NCBI GenBank assembly: GCA_947629335.1
Contig: CANRDI010000004.1
Span: forward strand, 60,996-124,995
From: an uncultured Clostridia bacterium
Lineage (GTDB): Bacteria > Bacillota > Clostridia > Oscillospirales > Ruminococcaceae
Length of the DNA stretch: 64,000 nt
Direction: 5' to 3'
Shown: piece after piece, positions 16,404-24,719 of the stretch
Numbering within the stretch: position 1 is the first letter of the stretch
Layout of the letters: the number at the start of each line of letters is the position of its first letter
Made by a program: the position numbers and the translations under genes
The notes under the pieces: model-generated
Databases searched by the model: none
The model's input: the letters and a program-made list of their open reading frames with translations, nothing else
What the model was told of the DNA's origin: nothing

Positions 16404-17846
16404 CTAAACGCTGAATATCTCGTTCAGAATAGCGTCGCTTTCGTTCTGTTGGTCATTTTCCCAATGATCCTCAAAATCCTTTATCGTCATAGGTTTTGCG
16501 AAATAATATCCCTGAACCATTCCGCACCGTATCTCTTTGAGAAAATCCATTTGATCTCCTGTTTCGATACCCTCGGAAATAACGTTCATATCGAGGTTTT
16601 TCGCAAGGTCTACGACCGACGAGATGACCGCTCTCCCGCGCGAGGAATTTACTGTTCCGTTAAAAAACTCTCTGTCGATTTTCAAAACGTCTGCGGGAAT
16701 GTCTTTTAATAAGTTCAGCGACGAATAGCCCGAACCAAAGTCGTCTATCGAAAGTTTAAAACCAAGCTCATGGAGCTTATGCAGTATTTTAAGCATAAGC
16801 TCGGTGTTCTCGTTGAATACGCTTTCGGTCACTTCAAGCTCGATGTATTCGTACGGTATCTCATACTTATCCACAATTTCGCGCAGACGCCATATATAGT
16901 CGTCGTCGTTTATATGAAGGCGCGACTGGTTTACAGAGATAGTTATGGGAGTAATGCCCTTGTCTATCCATCTTCTCATAAGCTTACAGACCTCTTCGAG
17001 AATGAAAAAGTCAAGCTCTACCACAAACCCGTTCTTTTCCGCTACGGGTATAAACTCGTTCGGAGACAAAAAGCCGAACTCCTTACTGTCCCAGCGTATA
17101 AGAGCCTCCGCGCCGACAATATGCCTGTTTTCCGTGCCGTATTTCGGCTGTAGATAGCATAAAAACTCTTTTCTTTCCAAAGCCGGCGGCATGGCGTTTT
17201 CGATGTCTTTTTCGCGCATGGAGATATCGCGTATTTTTCCGTCATAAAACGCGACCTCGCTCGTATGATAGCCTTTTACCGATTTTTTCGCCAGTTTACA
17301 GCGGTCTATCGCAACCGTAAAATCTACCGCGCCGTTTTGTCCCTTGCATTGTCCGAGGCGGCACACGCCCGCGCTGAACAAAACAGGATATTTGATAAAA
17401 AGCGAATTTCTCCGCTCAAACTCGGTAAAAATGCCGTTTAAGCGGTTTTGAAGCTCATTATTCTGAGCGTTTTTCATAAGTATTGCGAAATGGTCGTCGG
17501 AAATTCTTGCGAAAACCTCGCCTTCTTCAAGGCTGTCGCCGATAGTTGAATGGAGCCTTGTGAGTACCATATCGCCTACCTCATAGCCGAGCCGCTCGTT
17601 TAAAAGTTTGAATTTATCTATATCTATGACCACTACTGCATATTTTTCGGCGGGAATTTTCTTTATTATCTTTTCACAGTCTGCGAAAAATCTTATCTTT
17701 GTTTTACCGCCCGTAAGGACATCGACCTCGCTGTCGCGTTTTCTGATATGATGATAATATGTAAAGAGCGCAATAAAAGCCGCCGCCAGAATAACAATAA
17801 TGACAGCCAATACAATAATAAGAACAATATTCCTGTTTTCAGGCAT
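16404..17846 (-). CDS. membrane-anchored GGDEF(degenerate)-EAL cyclic-di-GMP phosphodiesterase
   Basis: One N-terminal TM helix (about residues 8-30), a GGDEF domain (about 40-205) and an EAL domain (about 220-465). The GGDEF active site reads SDDHF at 116-120, so diguanylate cyclase activity is probably lost and the domain may be regulatory. The EAL domain keeps EAL (247-249), N306, E338, the DDFGSG loop (D368, D369), K389, E425 and QGYYFAKP, so it should hydrolyse c-di-GMP to pGpG. No sensory domain is present. GGAGGTGAG precedes the start and a consensus promoter lies upstream. Confidence 0.92.
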   Translation of the reverse strand: MPENRNIVLIIVLAVIIVILAAAFIALFTYYHHIRKRDSEVDVLTGGKTKIRFFADCEKIIKKIPAEKYAVVVIDIDKFKLLNERLGYEVGDMVLTRLHSTIGDSLEEGEVFARISDDHFAILMKNAQNNELQNRLNGIFTEFERRNSLFIKYPVLFSAGVCRLGQCKGQNGAVDFTVAIDRCKLAKKSVKGYHTSEVAFYDGKIRDISMREKDIENAMPPALERKEFLCYLQPKYGTENRHIVGAEALIRWDSKEFGFLSPNEFIPVAEKNGFVVELDFFILEEVCKLMRRWIDKGITPITISVNQSRLHINDDDYIWRLREIVDKYEIPYEYIELEVTESVFNENTELMLKILHKLHELGFKLSIDDFGSGYSSLNLLKDIPADVLKIDREFFNGTVNSSRGRAVISSVVDLAKNLDMNVISEGIETGDQMDFLKEIRCGMVQGYYFAKPMTIKDFEDHWENDQQNESDAILNEIFSV

Positions 17847-17872
17847 AAGCTCACCTCCGACCGACTATTTCT

Positions 17873-17901
17873 ATTATATCATTTTTCAAAAATTTTTTCA
17901 A
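17873..17901 (-). promoter_or_regulatory. promoter of the GGDEF-EAL gene
   Basis: On the minus strand: TTGAAA (complement of 17896-17901), 17 bp, TATAAT (complement of 17873-17878). The leader would be only about 20 nt, enough for the GGAGGTGAG site. Confidence 0.8.
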
Positions 17902-17971
17902 TATCAAACATAAAATTTATACTTTTTACTTAAAATTATATTTTTGTTTTCGTTGTATTGCACAAACGCAC

Positions 17972-18000
17972 TTGACAAAACAGAGATATTATGGTAAAAT
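17972..18000 (+). promoter_or_regulatory. promoter of the first GH13 gene
   Basis: TTGACA at 17972-17977, 17 bp, TAAAAT at 17995-18000: a near-consensus sigma-A promoter, about 60 nt upstream of the GH13 start and divergent from the EAL promoter. Confidence 0.85.
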
Positions 18001-18069
18001 TTCAGTATATTACTTTACACACTTTATCTCTCTGTGTGTAAAAAAGAAACATAAAGGAGAACTTAAAAA

Positions 18070-19389
18070 ATGAAATGGTATGAAAACGCCGTATTTTATC
18101 ACATTTATCCTATCGGATATTTCGGCTGTCCCCGTCAGAACGACAGGACAAGCGAGCCGACGCACAAAATATTAAAGGTCATCGACGATATCCCGCATAT
18201 AAAAGAACTTGGCTGTAACGCGATATATTTCGGGCCTGTCTTTGAGAGCGTCGATCACGGCTATGACACGATAGATTACAGAACTATAGACCGCCGCCTC
18301 GGAACGAACGAGGATTTTAAAAAGGTATGCGCGGCGCTTCATGAAAACGGCATAAAGGTCGTTATCGACGGCGTTTTCAACCACGTCGGGCGCGATTTTA
18401 CCGAATTTATGGACGTAAGACAGAACAAATTTTCAAGTCCGAAAAAAGACTGGTTTCATATCCGCGACGGCAACAACGGCTATAACGACGGGTTTTACTA
18501 CGAGGGCTGGGAGGGGCATTATGAGCTTGTAAAGCTCAATCTCTATAATCCCGAAGTAAAACAGTATCTCAAAGATACGATTACGTTCTGGAAAAACGAG
18601 TTCGGGATAGACGGGCTGAGGCTTGACGTGGCTTACTGTTTGGACAAGAACTTTTTAAAGGAGCTTCATGGTCACTGCAAGTGGCTTTCGGAGGATTTCT
18701 TCCTGCTCGGAGAAACGCTCCACGGCGATTATAACCAGTGGATGAACGACGAAATGCTCGACAGCGTTACAAACTATGAATGTTATAAGGGCTTGTTTTC
18801 GAGCTTTAACGATATGAATATGTTTGAGATAGCCCATTCGATAAACCGTCAGTTCGGCTCGGAAAACTGGTGTATTTACAGAGGAAAACACCTTTATACA
18901 TTTGTAGACAACCATGATGTTACCAGAATTGCGACAATGCTCAAAACCAAAGAACATCTCCCTCTTATATACACACTTATGTTTATGATGCCGGGGATAC
19001 CGTCGGTCTACTACGGGAGCGAGTTCGGAATTGAAGGCGATAAGCGCGGGGGAGGCGACGACGCGCTCCGTCCCGAATTTGACAAAGAAAAAATGAAAAG
19101 CGACGGACACCGCGATATGACCGAGCTTATAAGCAAGCTCGCCGATATACAGATAAACTGCCCTGCCGCTTCTATGGGAGATTACAGACAGGTACAGCTT
19201 ACAAACAGACAGTATGCATTTTCGCGCTCGGCAGACGGCGAAACGCTTATTACCGTTATAAACGCTGACGGCTCGCCGTTTACTTTCAACAACATGGGCG
19301 GCGAAGCTGAAAACCTTCTCACAGGCGAAAAACAAAATCTCTCCTGTCTTACGATGCCTGCATTCTCCGCGGCAGTATTCCGTGTTTAA
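18070..19389 (+). CDS. cytoplasmic GH13 alpha-glucan hydrolase
   Basis: Alpha-amylase-superfamily enzyme acting on maltodextrins, cyclodextrin-like or glycogen fragments inside the cell (no signal peptide). The (beta/alpha)8 signature regions are clear: DGVFNHVG (region I), GLRLDVA with nucleophile D186 (region II), LLGETLHGD with acid/base E215 (region III) and VDNHDVTR with D283 (region IV). A short beta-sandwich domain C ends at AFSAAVFRV. At 439 aa it lacks the N-terminal domain of neopullulanases. Its own promoter and the nearby phosphorylase and second GH13 gene suggest a role in mobilising stored or imported glucan. Confidence 0.9.
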   Translation: MKWYENAVFYHIYPIGYFGCPRQNDRTSEPTHKILKVIDDIPHIKELGCNAIYFGPVFESVDHGYDTIDYRTIDRRLGTNEDFKKVCAALHENGIKVVIDGVFNHVGRDFTEFMDVRQNKFSSPKKDWFHIRDGNNGYNDGFYYEGWEGHYELVKLNLYNPEVKQYLKDTITFWKNEFGIDGLRLDVAYCLDKNFLKELHGHCKWLSEDFFLLGETLHGDYNQWMNDEMLDSVTNYECYKGLFSSFNDMNMFEIAHSINRQFGSENWCIYRGKHLYTFVDNHDVTRIATMLKTKEHLPLIYTLMFMMPGIPSVYYGSEFGIEGDKRGGGDDALRPEFDKEKMKSDGHRDMTELISKLADIQINCPAASMGDYRQVQLTNRQYAFSRSADGETLITVINADGSPFTFNNMGGEAENLLTGEKQNLSCLTMPAFSAAVFRV

Positions 19390-19432
19390 CGGTCTGAGAA
19401 CAGAAAATTACGGTCAGCATAAAGGCAGCTTT

Positions 19433-19460
19433 GCGCAAAGACCGACTTTAGTCTTTGCGC
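19433..19460 (+). repeat. hairpin downstream of the first GH13 gene
   Basis: GCGCAAAGAC and GTCTTTGCGC make a perfect 10-bp stem around an 8-nt loop, 43 nt after the stop codon. It is not followed by a T-run, so it is either a Rho-independent terminator of low quality or a stability element. Confidence 0.5.
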
Positions 19461-19731
19461 GCGGTCTGCCCGTATTTGCATATTTTCCGTCACAGTACCC
19501 GATTATTTTACTTGGAATATAATGTATTCCTGCGTGAAATTCGGGCGCTTTGACGAAGAATTGACTGAGAGTTTTGAACATTGTGCGGTATTGCCTTAAA
19601 TGCCGTTTTATTTTTGCCCTGTCATTTAGTCAAACTGTGTAAAAAGTCAAATCTAAGGCTGTTTATAAAGCCTGATTTAGTGTATTTATCGGCAGTTCGG
19701 AAACTGTTTTATTATTATTAAAGGTGATTAT
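19461..19731. other. intergenic DNA with repeat word before dprA
   Basis: No gene is supported. The segment 19631-19676 (CAAACTGTGTAAAAAGTCAA, then ATCTAAGGCTGTTTATAAAG, then CCTGA) is a close match to 36031-36075 upstream of dacF (CAGACTGTATAAAAATCAAT, then TCTAAGGCTGTTGAAAAAGC, then CTGA). AGGCT/AGCCT within it can pair. This looks like a one-sided remnant of the R1/R2 repeats placed just upstream of a start codon. Confidence 0.6.
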
Positions 19732-20925
19732 ATGTCAAGTCCCGTTGAAGTCTGGCTTTGGCTTTTGCTTGTCATGCAGCCTGCCAACCCCAAAACAAAT
19801 TATATCCTCTCCCAATGCGGCGGCGATGCAACCAAAGCCTCAAAAGCCATACGCGACGAAGGTCTTTCTTATCTGACGGAAAATGAAAAAAGGCGCGCGT
19901 TTGAAACCAGAAACAGCGCAATACAGCGCGTGCTTAATATTTGCGAGGAAAACGGGATAAGAATTATAACTCCCGACAGCGCCGAATATCCGCCGCTTTT
20001 GAGAAATATCGAAAATCCGCCGATCGTGCTTTTTGTAAAAGGCAGCCTTTCGGGACTTGAAAATGAGCTTGTAATTTCCGCAGTCGGAACGAAAAAGCCC
20101 TCGGAATACAGCCTTTCAACAACCGACGTCCTTATCGGAACGCTTTCAAAAATAGGCGCCGTTTTTGTGAGCGGAAATGCCGACGGGCTTGACAACGCTG
20201 TTCACAAAGCCTGCATCAAAGCGCATGGACGGTCTATTGCCGTTCTTCCCTGCGGAATACTTTCGGACTATCCGAAAGGCAGCAAAGAACTGAAAAATGA
20301 GATATTGGAAAACGGAGGCGCTCTTATAAGTGAGCTTTTCCCGTATTCAAGCGCCGCTATAGGGTATTTTCACCTCAGAAACCGCATAATTTCGGGCATG
20401 TCTCTCGGAACAATAGTTCTACAGGCAGGAGAAAAAAGCGGTGCTCTTATAACCGCAAATTATGCTCTTGAACAAAAACGCGAGGTATTTTATATCCCTC
20501 CTCACGACATTTTTTCAAAGGAATACGGCGGCGCAAAGATACTTTCAGAACAGAACGCGATACCGATATTCGGCTGTAATGACGTTGTGGACAGACTTTT
20601 GAAAAATGAAAGCTCGAAAACTGCCGTTTCGCGGAAGATCTCAGAGCTTGAAGCGCTAAATCAAAAGCCCGAACCGCCGAAAAAAGCTCCAAAAGCAAAA
20701 AAATCCGCCGAAGCTCCGAAGAAAAAATCGGAGATACCGAACGATCTGTCCAAAGAAGAAAAGATACTCGCCGAGCTTATTTTGAAATCGCCCGCGAATA
20801 TCGACGCGCTTATGGATAAAAGCGGTTTTGACTATGAGACCGCGATAAGCGCGCTTACCATTCTCGAACTTTCGGATGTGATAACGCGGCAAATGGACGG
20901 GAATTATGCGATTTGCGAAAAGTAA
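19732..20925 (+). CDS. dprA: DNA-processing protein DprA/Smf, divergent
   Basis: Single-stranded-DNA-binding protein that loads RecA in natural transformation. An N-terminal helical domain precedes a Rossmann-like DprA core (about residues 75-290) with VSGNADGLDNAVH, AVLPCGILSDYP, LISELFP, FHLRNRIISGM and SGALITANYAL. A Lys/Pro/Ala-rich linker (about 310-340) leads to a C-terminal winged helix (EKILAELI...). The usual SGxARGID is changed to SGNADGLD. In many Firmicutes dprA stands next to topA or ripX; here it is alone between glucan genes. The start ATG has AAAGGTGAT upstream. Whether the organism transforms is unknown. Confidence 0.88.
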   Translation: MSSPVEVWLWLLLVMQPANPKTNYILSQCGGDATKASKAIRDEGLSYLTENEKRRAFETRNSAIQRVLNICEENGIRIITPDSAEYPPLLRNIENPPIVLFVKGSLSGLENELVISAVGTKKPSEYSLSTTDVLIGTLSKIGAVFVSGNADGLDNAVHKACIKAHGRSIAVLPCGILSDYPKGSKELKNEILENGGALISELFPYSSAAIGYFHLRNRIISGMSLGTIVLQAGEKSGALITANYALEQKREVFYIPPHDIFSKEYGGAKILSEQNAIPIFGCNDVVDRLLKNESSKTAVSRKISELEALNQKPEPPKKAPKAKKSAEAPKKKSEIPNDLSKEEKILAELILKSPANIDALMDKSGFDYETAISALTILELSDVITRQMDGNYAICEK

Positions 20926-20940
20926 AACAACGCCTTTGCC

Positions 20941-21102
20941 GTAAATAGTTGATACAGTATAAAAATACCGTTCGTAAAGTTTATTGACCGCAGTATGCAG
21001 TACAAGGCAGATAAACAGCCTTTTAGTTTTAAAAAGATCAAATATTATCCGCCGCAAGCGGATACCGAATACTGTTTGCTATAAACTATACACTGTACAC
21101 TG
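20941..21102. repeat. MITE-like repeat, family R3 (copy g)
   Basis: Gap of 424 bases between dprA and glgP. It contains GGCAGATAAACAGCCTTTTA (from 21007) and ATCAAATATTATCCGCCGCA (from 21038), both closely matched in the same order at 46.56-46.62 kb. The right end AAACTATACACTGTACACTG is the terminal motif shared with the copies at 39.7 and 46.5 kb; the left end (AAATAGTTGATACAGTAT) is a partial inverse of it. No coding capacity. Confidence 0.75.
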
Positions 21103-21271
21103 ACTTTCCCTCCCCTGTCAATGCGCTGAAACAGTGATAATACGGGGTTTTCAAAAAAAGTTTAATATACAAACTGCGAATAAATTCCTCGGATATATGC
21201 GGTTTATTTGTGCAAAATGCTTAATAAAACGTGTTGAAATTATCCTAAGTACAAATATTTTCGCAAATCTA

Positions 21272-21300
21272 TTGAAATTTCAGCTAAAAAAGTGTATAAT
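21272..21300 (+). promoter_or_regulatory. promoter of glgP
   Basis: TTGAAA at 21272-21277, 17 bp, TATAAT at 21295-21300. The start codon lies 50 nt downstream with AAAGGGG as ribosome binding site. The stretch 21103-21271 otherwise shows only AT-rich DNA. Confidence 0.85.
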
Positions 21301-21349
21301 AAAAAAAGTATAGATTTTATTCTACAAGAAACGAAAGGGGTTTATCTAT

Positions 21350-23749
21350 ATGAAATCTCCGATTTCAAAAGAAGAACTTTTAAAACAGCTTACGGCAATT
21401 CTCGAATATGATTACAGAACAGACGCAAAAGAAGCGAACGTTACGCAGATCTACCGCGCGCTTTCGACAATTGTGGTCAATTTTATGAAGGAAAAGCGCC
21501 ACAATTTTATGCACGAGTGCAACTCAAAGGGCAGAAAACAGGTCTATTATCTCTCAATGGAATTTCTTATGGGCCGCTCGCTCAAAACTTCCCTCTATAA
21601 TCTGGGTATGCAGGACGAGGCTGCGGCGGCGCTTGACGAGCTTGGCGTAAGGATAGACCGCGTTTATGAGGAAGAACCTGACGCAGGTCTCGGAAACGGC
21701 GGTCTCGGAAGACTTGCGGCGTGCTATATGGACGGTCTGGCGACATGCGATTATCCTGCGACGGGTTATTCTATCCGCTATGAATACGGAATTTTCAAGC
21801 AGAAAGTTATCGACGGCTGGCAGACGGAGCTTCCCGATAACTGGCTTCCCGGAGGAAGCACATGGCTCGTCCCCGTTCCCGACCAGGCGGTCGAAGTTCG
21901 CTTTGACGGGCAGATAGTAGAGCGCTGGGACAATGGTTATCACCAGCTTCAGCACGTCAATTACAACAGTGTAAGCGCTGTTCCTTATGATATGTACGTT
22001 TCGGGCTATGACAGCAAGGGCGTTTCAAAACTTCGCCTCTGGAGTGCAGAAGCAATGTCGTTCGATATGAACGCGTTTAACACGGGCGATTATACAAAGG
22101 CGCTCGGCGCGAACAACATTGCACATTCCATTTCAAAAGTCCTTTACCCGAACGACAACCACGCCGAGGGCAAGGCTCTGCGTTTAAGACAGCAGTACTT
22201 TATGTGCGCGGCTTCTATCGGCGATATTGTTATGAGGCACATGAAGGTTTACGGAAATATGGATAACTTCCATGAAAAAGTAGCTATCCATATAAACGAT
22301 ACCCACCCGACCCTCGCTATACCTGAGCTTATGAGAATACTTCTTGACGAGTGCGGATACAGCTGGGAAAAGGCATGGCATATTGTAATGAATACTTTCG
22401 CTTATACAAACCACACAGTTATGGCGGAGGCGCTCGAAAAATGGGATCAGAGCCTCGTTGAAAGCATTCTTCCGAGAATTTATCAGATAATCTGCGAGAT
22501 AAACCGCCGTTATTATGAGGACATTATGAACCGCACGGGCGGCGACGCCGACAAGGCGGGCAAAATGTGCATAATGAAAGACGGAAAGATCCACATGGCA
22601 AATCTTTGCGTCGCGGCTTCGCACAGCGTAAACGGCGTTTCAAAACTGCACAGTCAGATAATCAAAGACGACGTTTTCAATCTCCAGGCGCTCGACAAGC
22701 CGTATCAGTTCAAAAACGTCACAAACGGAATTGCATACCGCCGCTGGCTGCTGCAAAGCAACAAGGGGCTTACAGACCTGCTTTCCGAGTGCATAGGAGA
22801 GGGCTTTAAGAAAGACGCGGCGGAACTTATAAAGTTCCAGGTATTTGCAAACGATAAGTCTGTTCTTGAAAAACTCGGACAGATAAAGCGCAAAAACAAA
22901 GAAGCGTTTGCCGAGTATGTTGAAAAGACAACGGGCGAAAAGCTGAACCTCGACAGTATCTTTGATGTTCAGGTTAAGCGCCTTCACGAGTATAAGCGCC
23001 AGCAGCTCAACGCGATGAACATTATCGCGGATTATAACTATCTCAAACAGAACCCCAACGCTCCGTTTGTTCCGAAAACGTATATTTTCGCTTCAAAGGC
23101 TGCGCCGGGATATTATATCGCAAAGCAGATAATAAAGATGATCTGGTGCATTGGCGAAGAAATAAAGCACGACCCCGTTATCAGAGAAAAATTGAAAGTA
23201 ATATTCCTTGAGGATTACAGAGTTACGCTCTCCGAGATCCTTATGCCTGCGGCGGAAATTTCCGAGCAAATTTCACTTGCGGGAACAGAAGCCTCCGGCA
23301 CGGGCAATATGAAGCTTATGCTTAACGGCGCGCTCACGCTCGGAACGTATGACGGCGCGAACGTTGAAATTCACGAGGCTGTCGGCACGGACAACATCTT
23401 CATTTTCGGTATGAGAACACACGAGGTAAACGAGCTTCGTATGCGCGGATATAATCCTCAGGGCTATATCGACAGCAACCCGACCATAAGAAACGTTATC
23501 GACAGAATGTATAACGGCATAAACGGCGCGAAGTTTGACGAGCTTGCAAATTCAATAAGGACAAAGGACTTCTATATGGCTCTTGCGGACTTCGACAGCT
23601 ATCGCGGAACGCAGGCTTATATAAGCGAAGTCTACAAAAATCAGAACGATTGGAACAGAAAGTCGCTGTTCAATATCGCGGGCGCGGGAAGATTTTCGGC
23701 GGACCGCGCGGTGCAGGACTATGCGCGCGACATCTGGAATTTAAAGTAA
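21350..23749 (+). CDS. glgP: glycogen/maltodextrin phosphorylase
   Basis: Pyridoxal-phosphate enzyme that releases glucose-1-phosphate from alpha-1,4-glucan. The sequence shows YYLSMEFLMGRSL near the N-terminus, LGNGGLGRLAACYMDGLAT, HINDTHPTLAIPELMRIL, VKRLHEYKRQQLN, and the PLP site EASGTGNMKLMLNGALTLGT with lysine K655. Length (799 aa) is typical of bacterial GT35. It has its own promoter, and a palindromic repeat starts immediately after its stop. With the two GH13 enzymes it forms a glucan-degradation set; no glgA, glgB or glgC is in the window. Confidence 0.97.
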   Translation: MKSPISKEELLKQLTAILEYDYRTDAKEANVTQIYRALSTIVVNFMKEKRHNFMHECNSKGRKQVYYLSMEFLMGRSLKTSLYNLGMQDEAAAALDELGVRIDRVYEEEPDAGLGNGGLGRLAACYMDGLATCDYPATGYSIRYEYGIFKQKVIDGWQTELPDNWLPGGSTWLVPVPDQAVEVRFDGQIVERWDNGYHQLQHVNYNSVSAVPYDMYVSGYDSKGVSKLRLWSAEAMSFDMNAFNTGDYTKALGANNIAHSISKVLYPNDNHAEGKALRLRQQYFMCAASIGDIVMRHMKVYGNMDNFHEKVAIHINDTHPTLAIPELMRILLDECGYSWEKAWHIVMNTFAYTNHTVMAEALEKWDQSLVESILPRIYQIICEINRRYYEDIMNRTGGDADKAGKMCIMKDGKIHMANLCVAASHSVNGVSKLHSQIIKDDVFNLQALDKPYQFKNVTNGIAYRRWLLQSNKGLTDLLSECIGEGFKKDAAELIKFQVFANDKSVLEKLGQIKRKNKEAFAEYVEKTTGEKLNLDSIFDVQVKRLHEYKRQQLNAMNIIADYNYLKQNPNAPFVPKTYIFASKAAPGYYIAKQIIKMIWCIGEEIKHDPVIREKLKVIFLEDYRVTLSEILMPAAEISEQISLAGTEASGTGNMKLMLNGALTLGTYDGANVEIHEAVGTDNIFIFGMRTHEVNELRMRGYNPQGYIDSNPTIRNVIDRMYNGINGAKFDELANSIRTKDFYMALADFDSYRGTQAYISEVYKNQNDWNRKSLFNIAGAGRFSADRAVQDYARDIWNLK

Positions 23750-23856
23750 TCAGACTGTAGATAAAGCCCCATCTGCTGTGTCAGCGTCACTGCAACAGCC
23801 ACAAAGGCTAGTTGCAGTAACGCTTCCTTGCATCTGGGACTTTCTCTACAGTCTGA
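23750..23856. repeat. palindromic intergenic repeat, family R1 (copy b)
   Basis: 107 bp starting at the base after the glgP stop codon. Ends TCAGACTGTAGATAAAGCCC (from 23750) and the complement of GGGACTTTCTCTACAGTCTGA pair almost completely; inner arms (CACTGCAAC / GTTGCAGTAACGC) also pair. Shares both ends and core with the copy at 12.49-12.62 kb. As RNA it would be a long hairpin and could act as a terminator or processing site for glgP mRNA. Confidence 0.85.
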
Positions 23857-23898
23857 AGCGTGACTTTTACAGTATAAGCAATTATCGGCGATTTGAAA

Positions 23899-23929
23899 AT
23901 TCTCCCCCTTTTCAATAACGGGGGAGAAT
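23899..23929 (+). repeat. hairpin upstream of the DIP1984-like gene
   Basis: ATTCTCCCCC and GGGGGAGAAT form a 10-bp stem with an 11-nt loop (TTTTCAATAAC). It ends 23 nt before the next start codon. No T-run follows on the plus strand, so it is more likely a stability or attenuation element than a simple terminator. Confidence 0.5.
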
Positions 23930-23952
23930 AACTATAATTGAAAGGTGAAACT

Positions 23953-24405
23953 ATGAAGTTAGCAGAAGCATTAAACTTAAGAGCTGACATTGCAAAGAGA
24001 ATTGCACAGCTTAACGTAAGGCTTCAGAACAACGCGCTTGTTCAAGAGGGCGAAAAGCCTGCGGAAAATCCCGATGAGCTGCTTAAAGAACTTGATGAAC
24101 TTATAATTCAGCAAGAAGAGCTTATCGCGCGGATAAATCTGACAAACGCCAAAACCGTTTCCGATGGAAAAACGCTGACGGAACTTATCGCGCATAAGGA
24201 CACTGTGAGAACCAAAATTGACGTTATGCGCGCTTTTCTTGACGCAGCGTCAAGAACATATACGCGCGGGTTGCGCTCCGAAATAAAGATATTAAGCACA
24301 GTAAATGTAGCGCAGCTCAGAAAGCAGGTTGACGCGCTGGAAAAGGATTTCCGCGAAACTGACGTGAAGATACAGGCTCTTAATTGGAACACCGAGCTTA
24401 TTTAA
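23953..24405 (+). CDS. DIP1984-family (septicolysin-like) small helical protein
   Basis: A 150-aa, mostly alpha-helical cytosolic protein of unknown function. It starts MKLAEALNLRADIAKRIAQL and contains LNVRLQNNALVQEGEKPAENP, INLTNAKTVSDGKTLTELIA and ALNWNTELI, which match the DIP1984/septicolysin family from memory. Family members are predicted coiled-coil proteins without established biochemistry; the name septicolysin is historical. The frame opens at a TTG at 23938, but the ATG at 23953 with AAAGGTG 5 nt upstream is the likely start. It has no obvious operon partner. Confidence 0.82.
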   Translation: MKLAEALNLRADIAKRIAQLNVRLQNNALVQEGEKPAENPDELLKELDELIIQQEELIARINLTNAKTVSDGKTLTELIAHKDTVRTKIDVMRAFLDAASRTYTRGLRSEIKILSTVNVAQLRKQVDALEKDFRETDVKIQALNWNTELI

Positions 24406-24624
24406 ACGAACATAATTTAATATTTTGAGTACGGCTTTTAAACGGGCGAGTGCTGAACTCATTCGGAAGAGATTTTTCCGAAGATTATTGGTTGCGCTTC
24501 GGGGCAGGCGCGGGGTTCAATTCCCCAGTTTATTGTTATGCCCATAATGTTACAGGCGCATTATTATCAGTTATTTTTACTGCCGCAGCGCTGACGTTTA
24601 TAGTTGTAGGGTGGGATAGGGGAG
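24406..24624. other. intergenic DNA with tRNA-like arm
   Basis: No supported gene. An open frame at 24450-24695 encodes a hydrophobic stretch but has no ribosome binding site and runs into a repeat. TTCGGAA/TTCCGAA with a 7-nt loop (24465-24485 region) and GGGG-TTCAATT-CCCC look like tRNA anticodon and T arms, but acceptor pairing and length do not make a tRNA. Confidence 0.4.
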
Positions 24625-24689
24625 TTGACAGTTTACAGTGTACGCATTATCCGCCTTCGGCGGAAAACGCTGTGAACAGTAATTGTCAA
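24625..24689. repeat. palindromic repeat, R3-type ends with GC core
   Basis: TTGACAGTTTACAG at the left and CAGTAATTGTCAA at the right bracket the core CGCATTATCCGCCTTCGGCG, the same core found in the R2 repeats at 35.75 and 37.30 kb. It sits 30 nt upstream of the second GH13 start codon, so it would be part of that gene's leader or spacer. Confidence 0.7.
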
Positions 24690-24719
24690 GTATAAAGTAA
24701 TTTTTTAGGAGAAATTTTT

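Noticed and set aside
24436..24545. Possible tRNA gene (GGTTCAATTCC T-arm and a 7-bp hairpin with 7-nt loop)
   Set aside because: No consistent 7-bp acceptor stem, the T stem has a mismatch, the spacing between arms is too long, and there is no sensible anticodon arm of 5 bp.
24450..24695. 81-aa open frame with a hydrophobic stretch
   Set aside because: No ribosome binding site, no recognisable domain, and its 3' third is repeat DNA.
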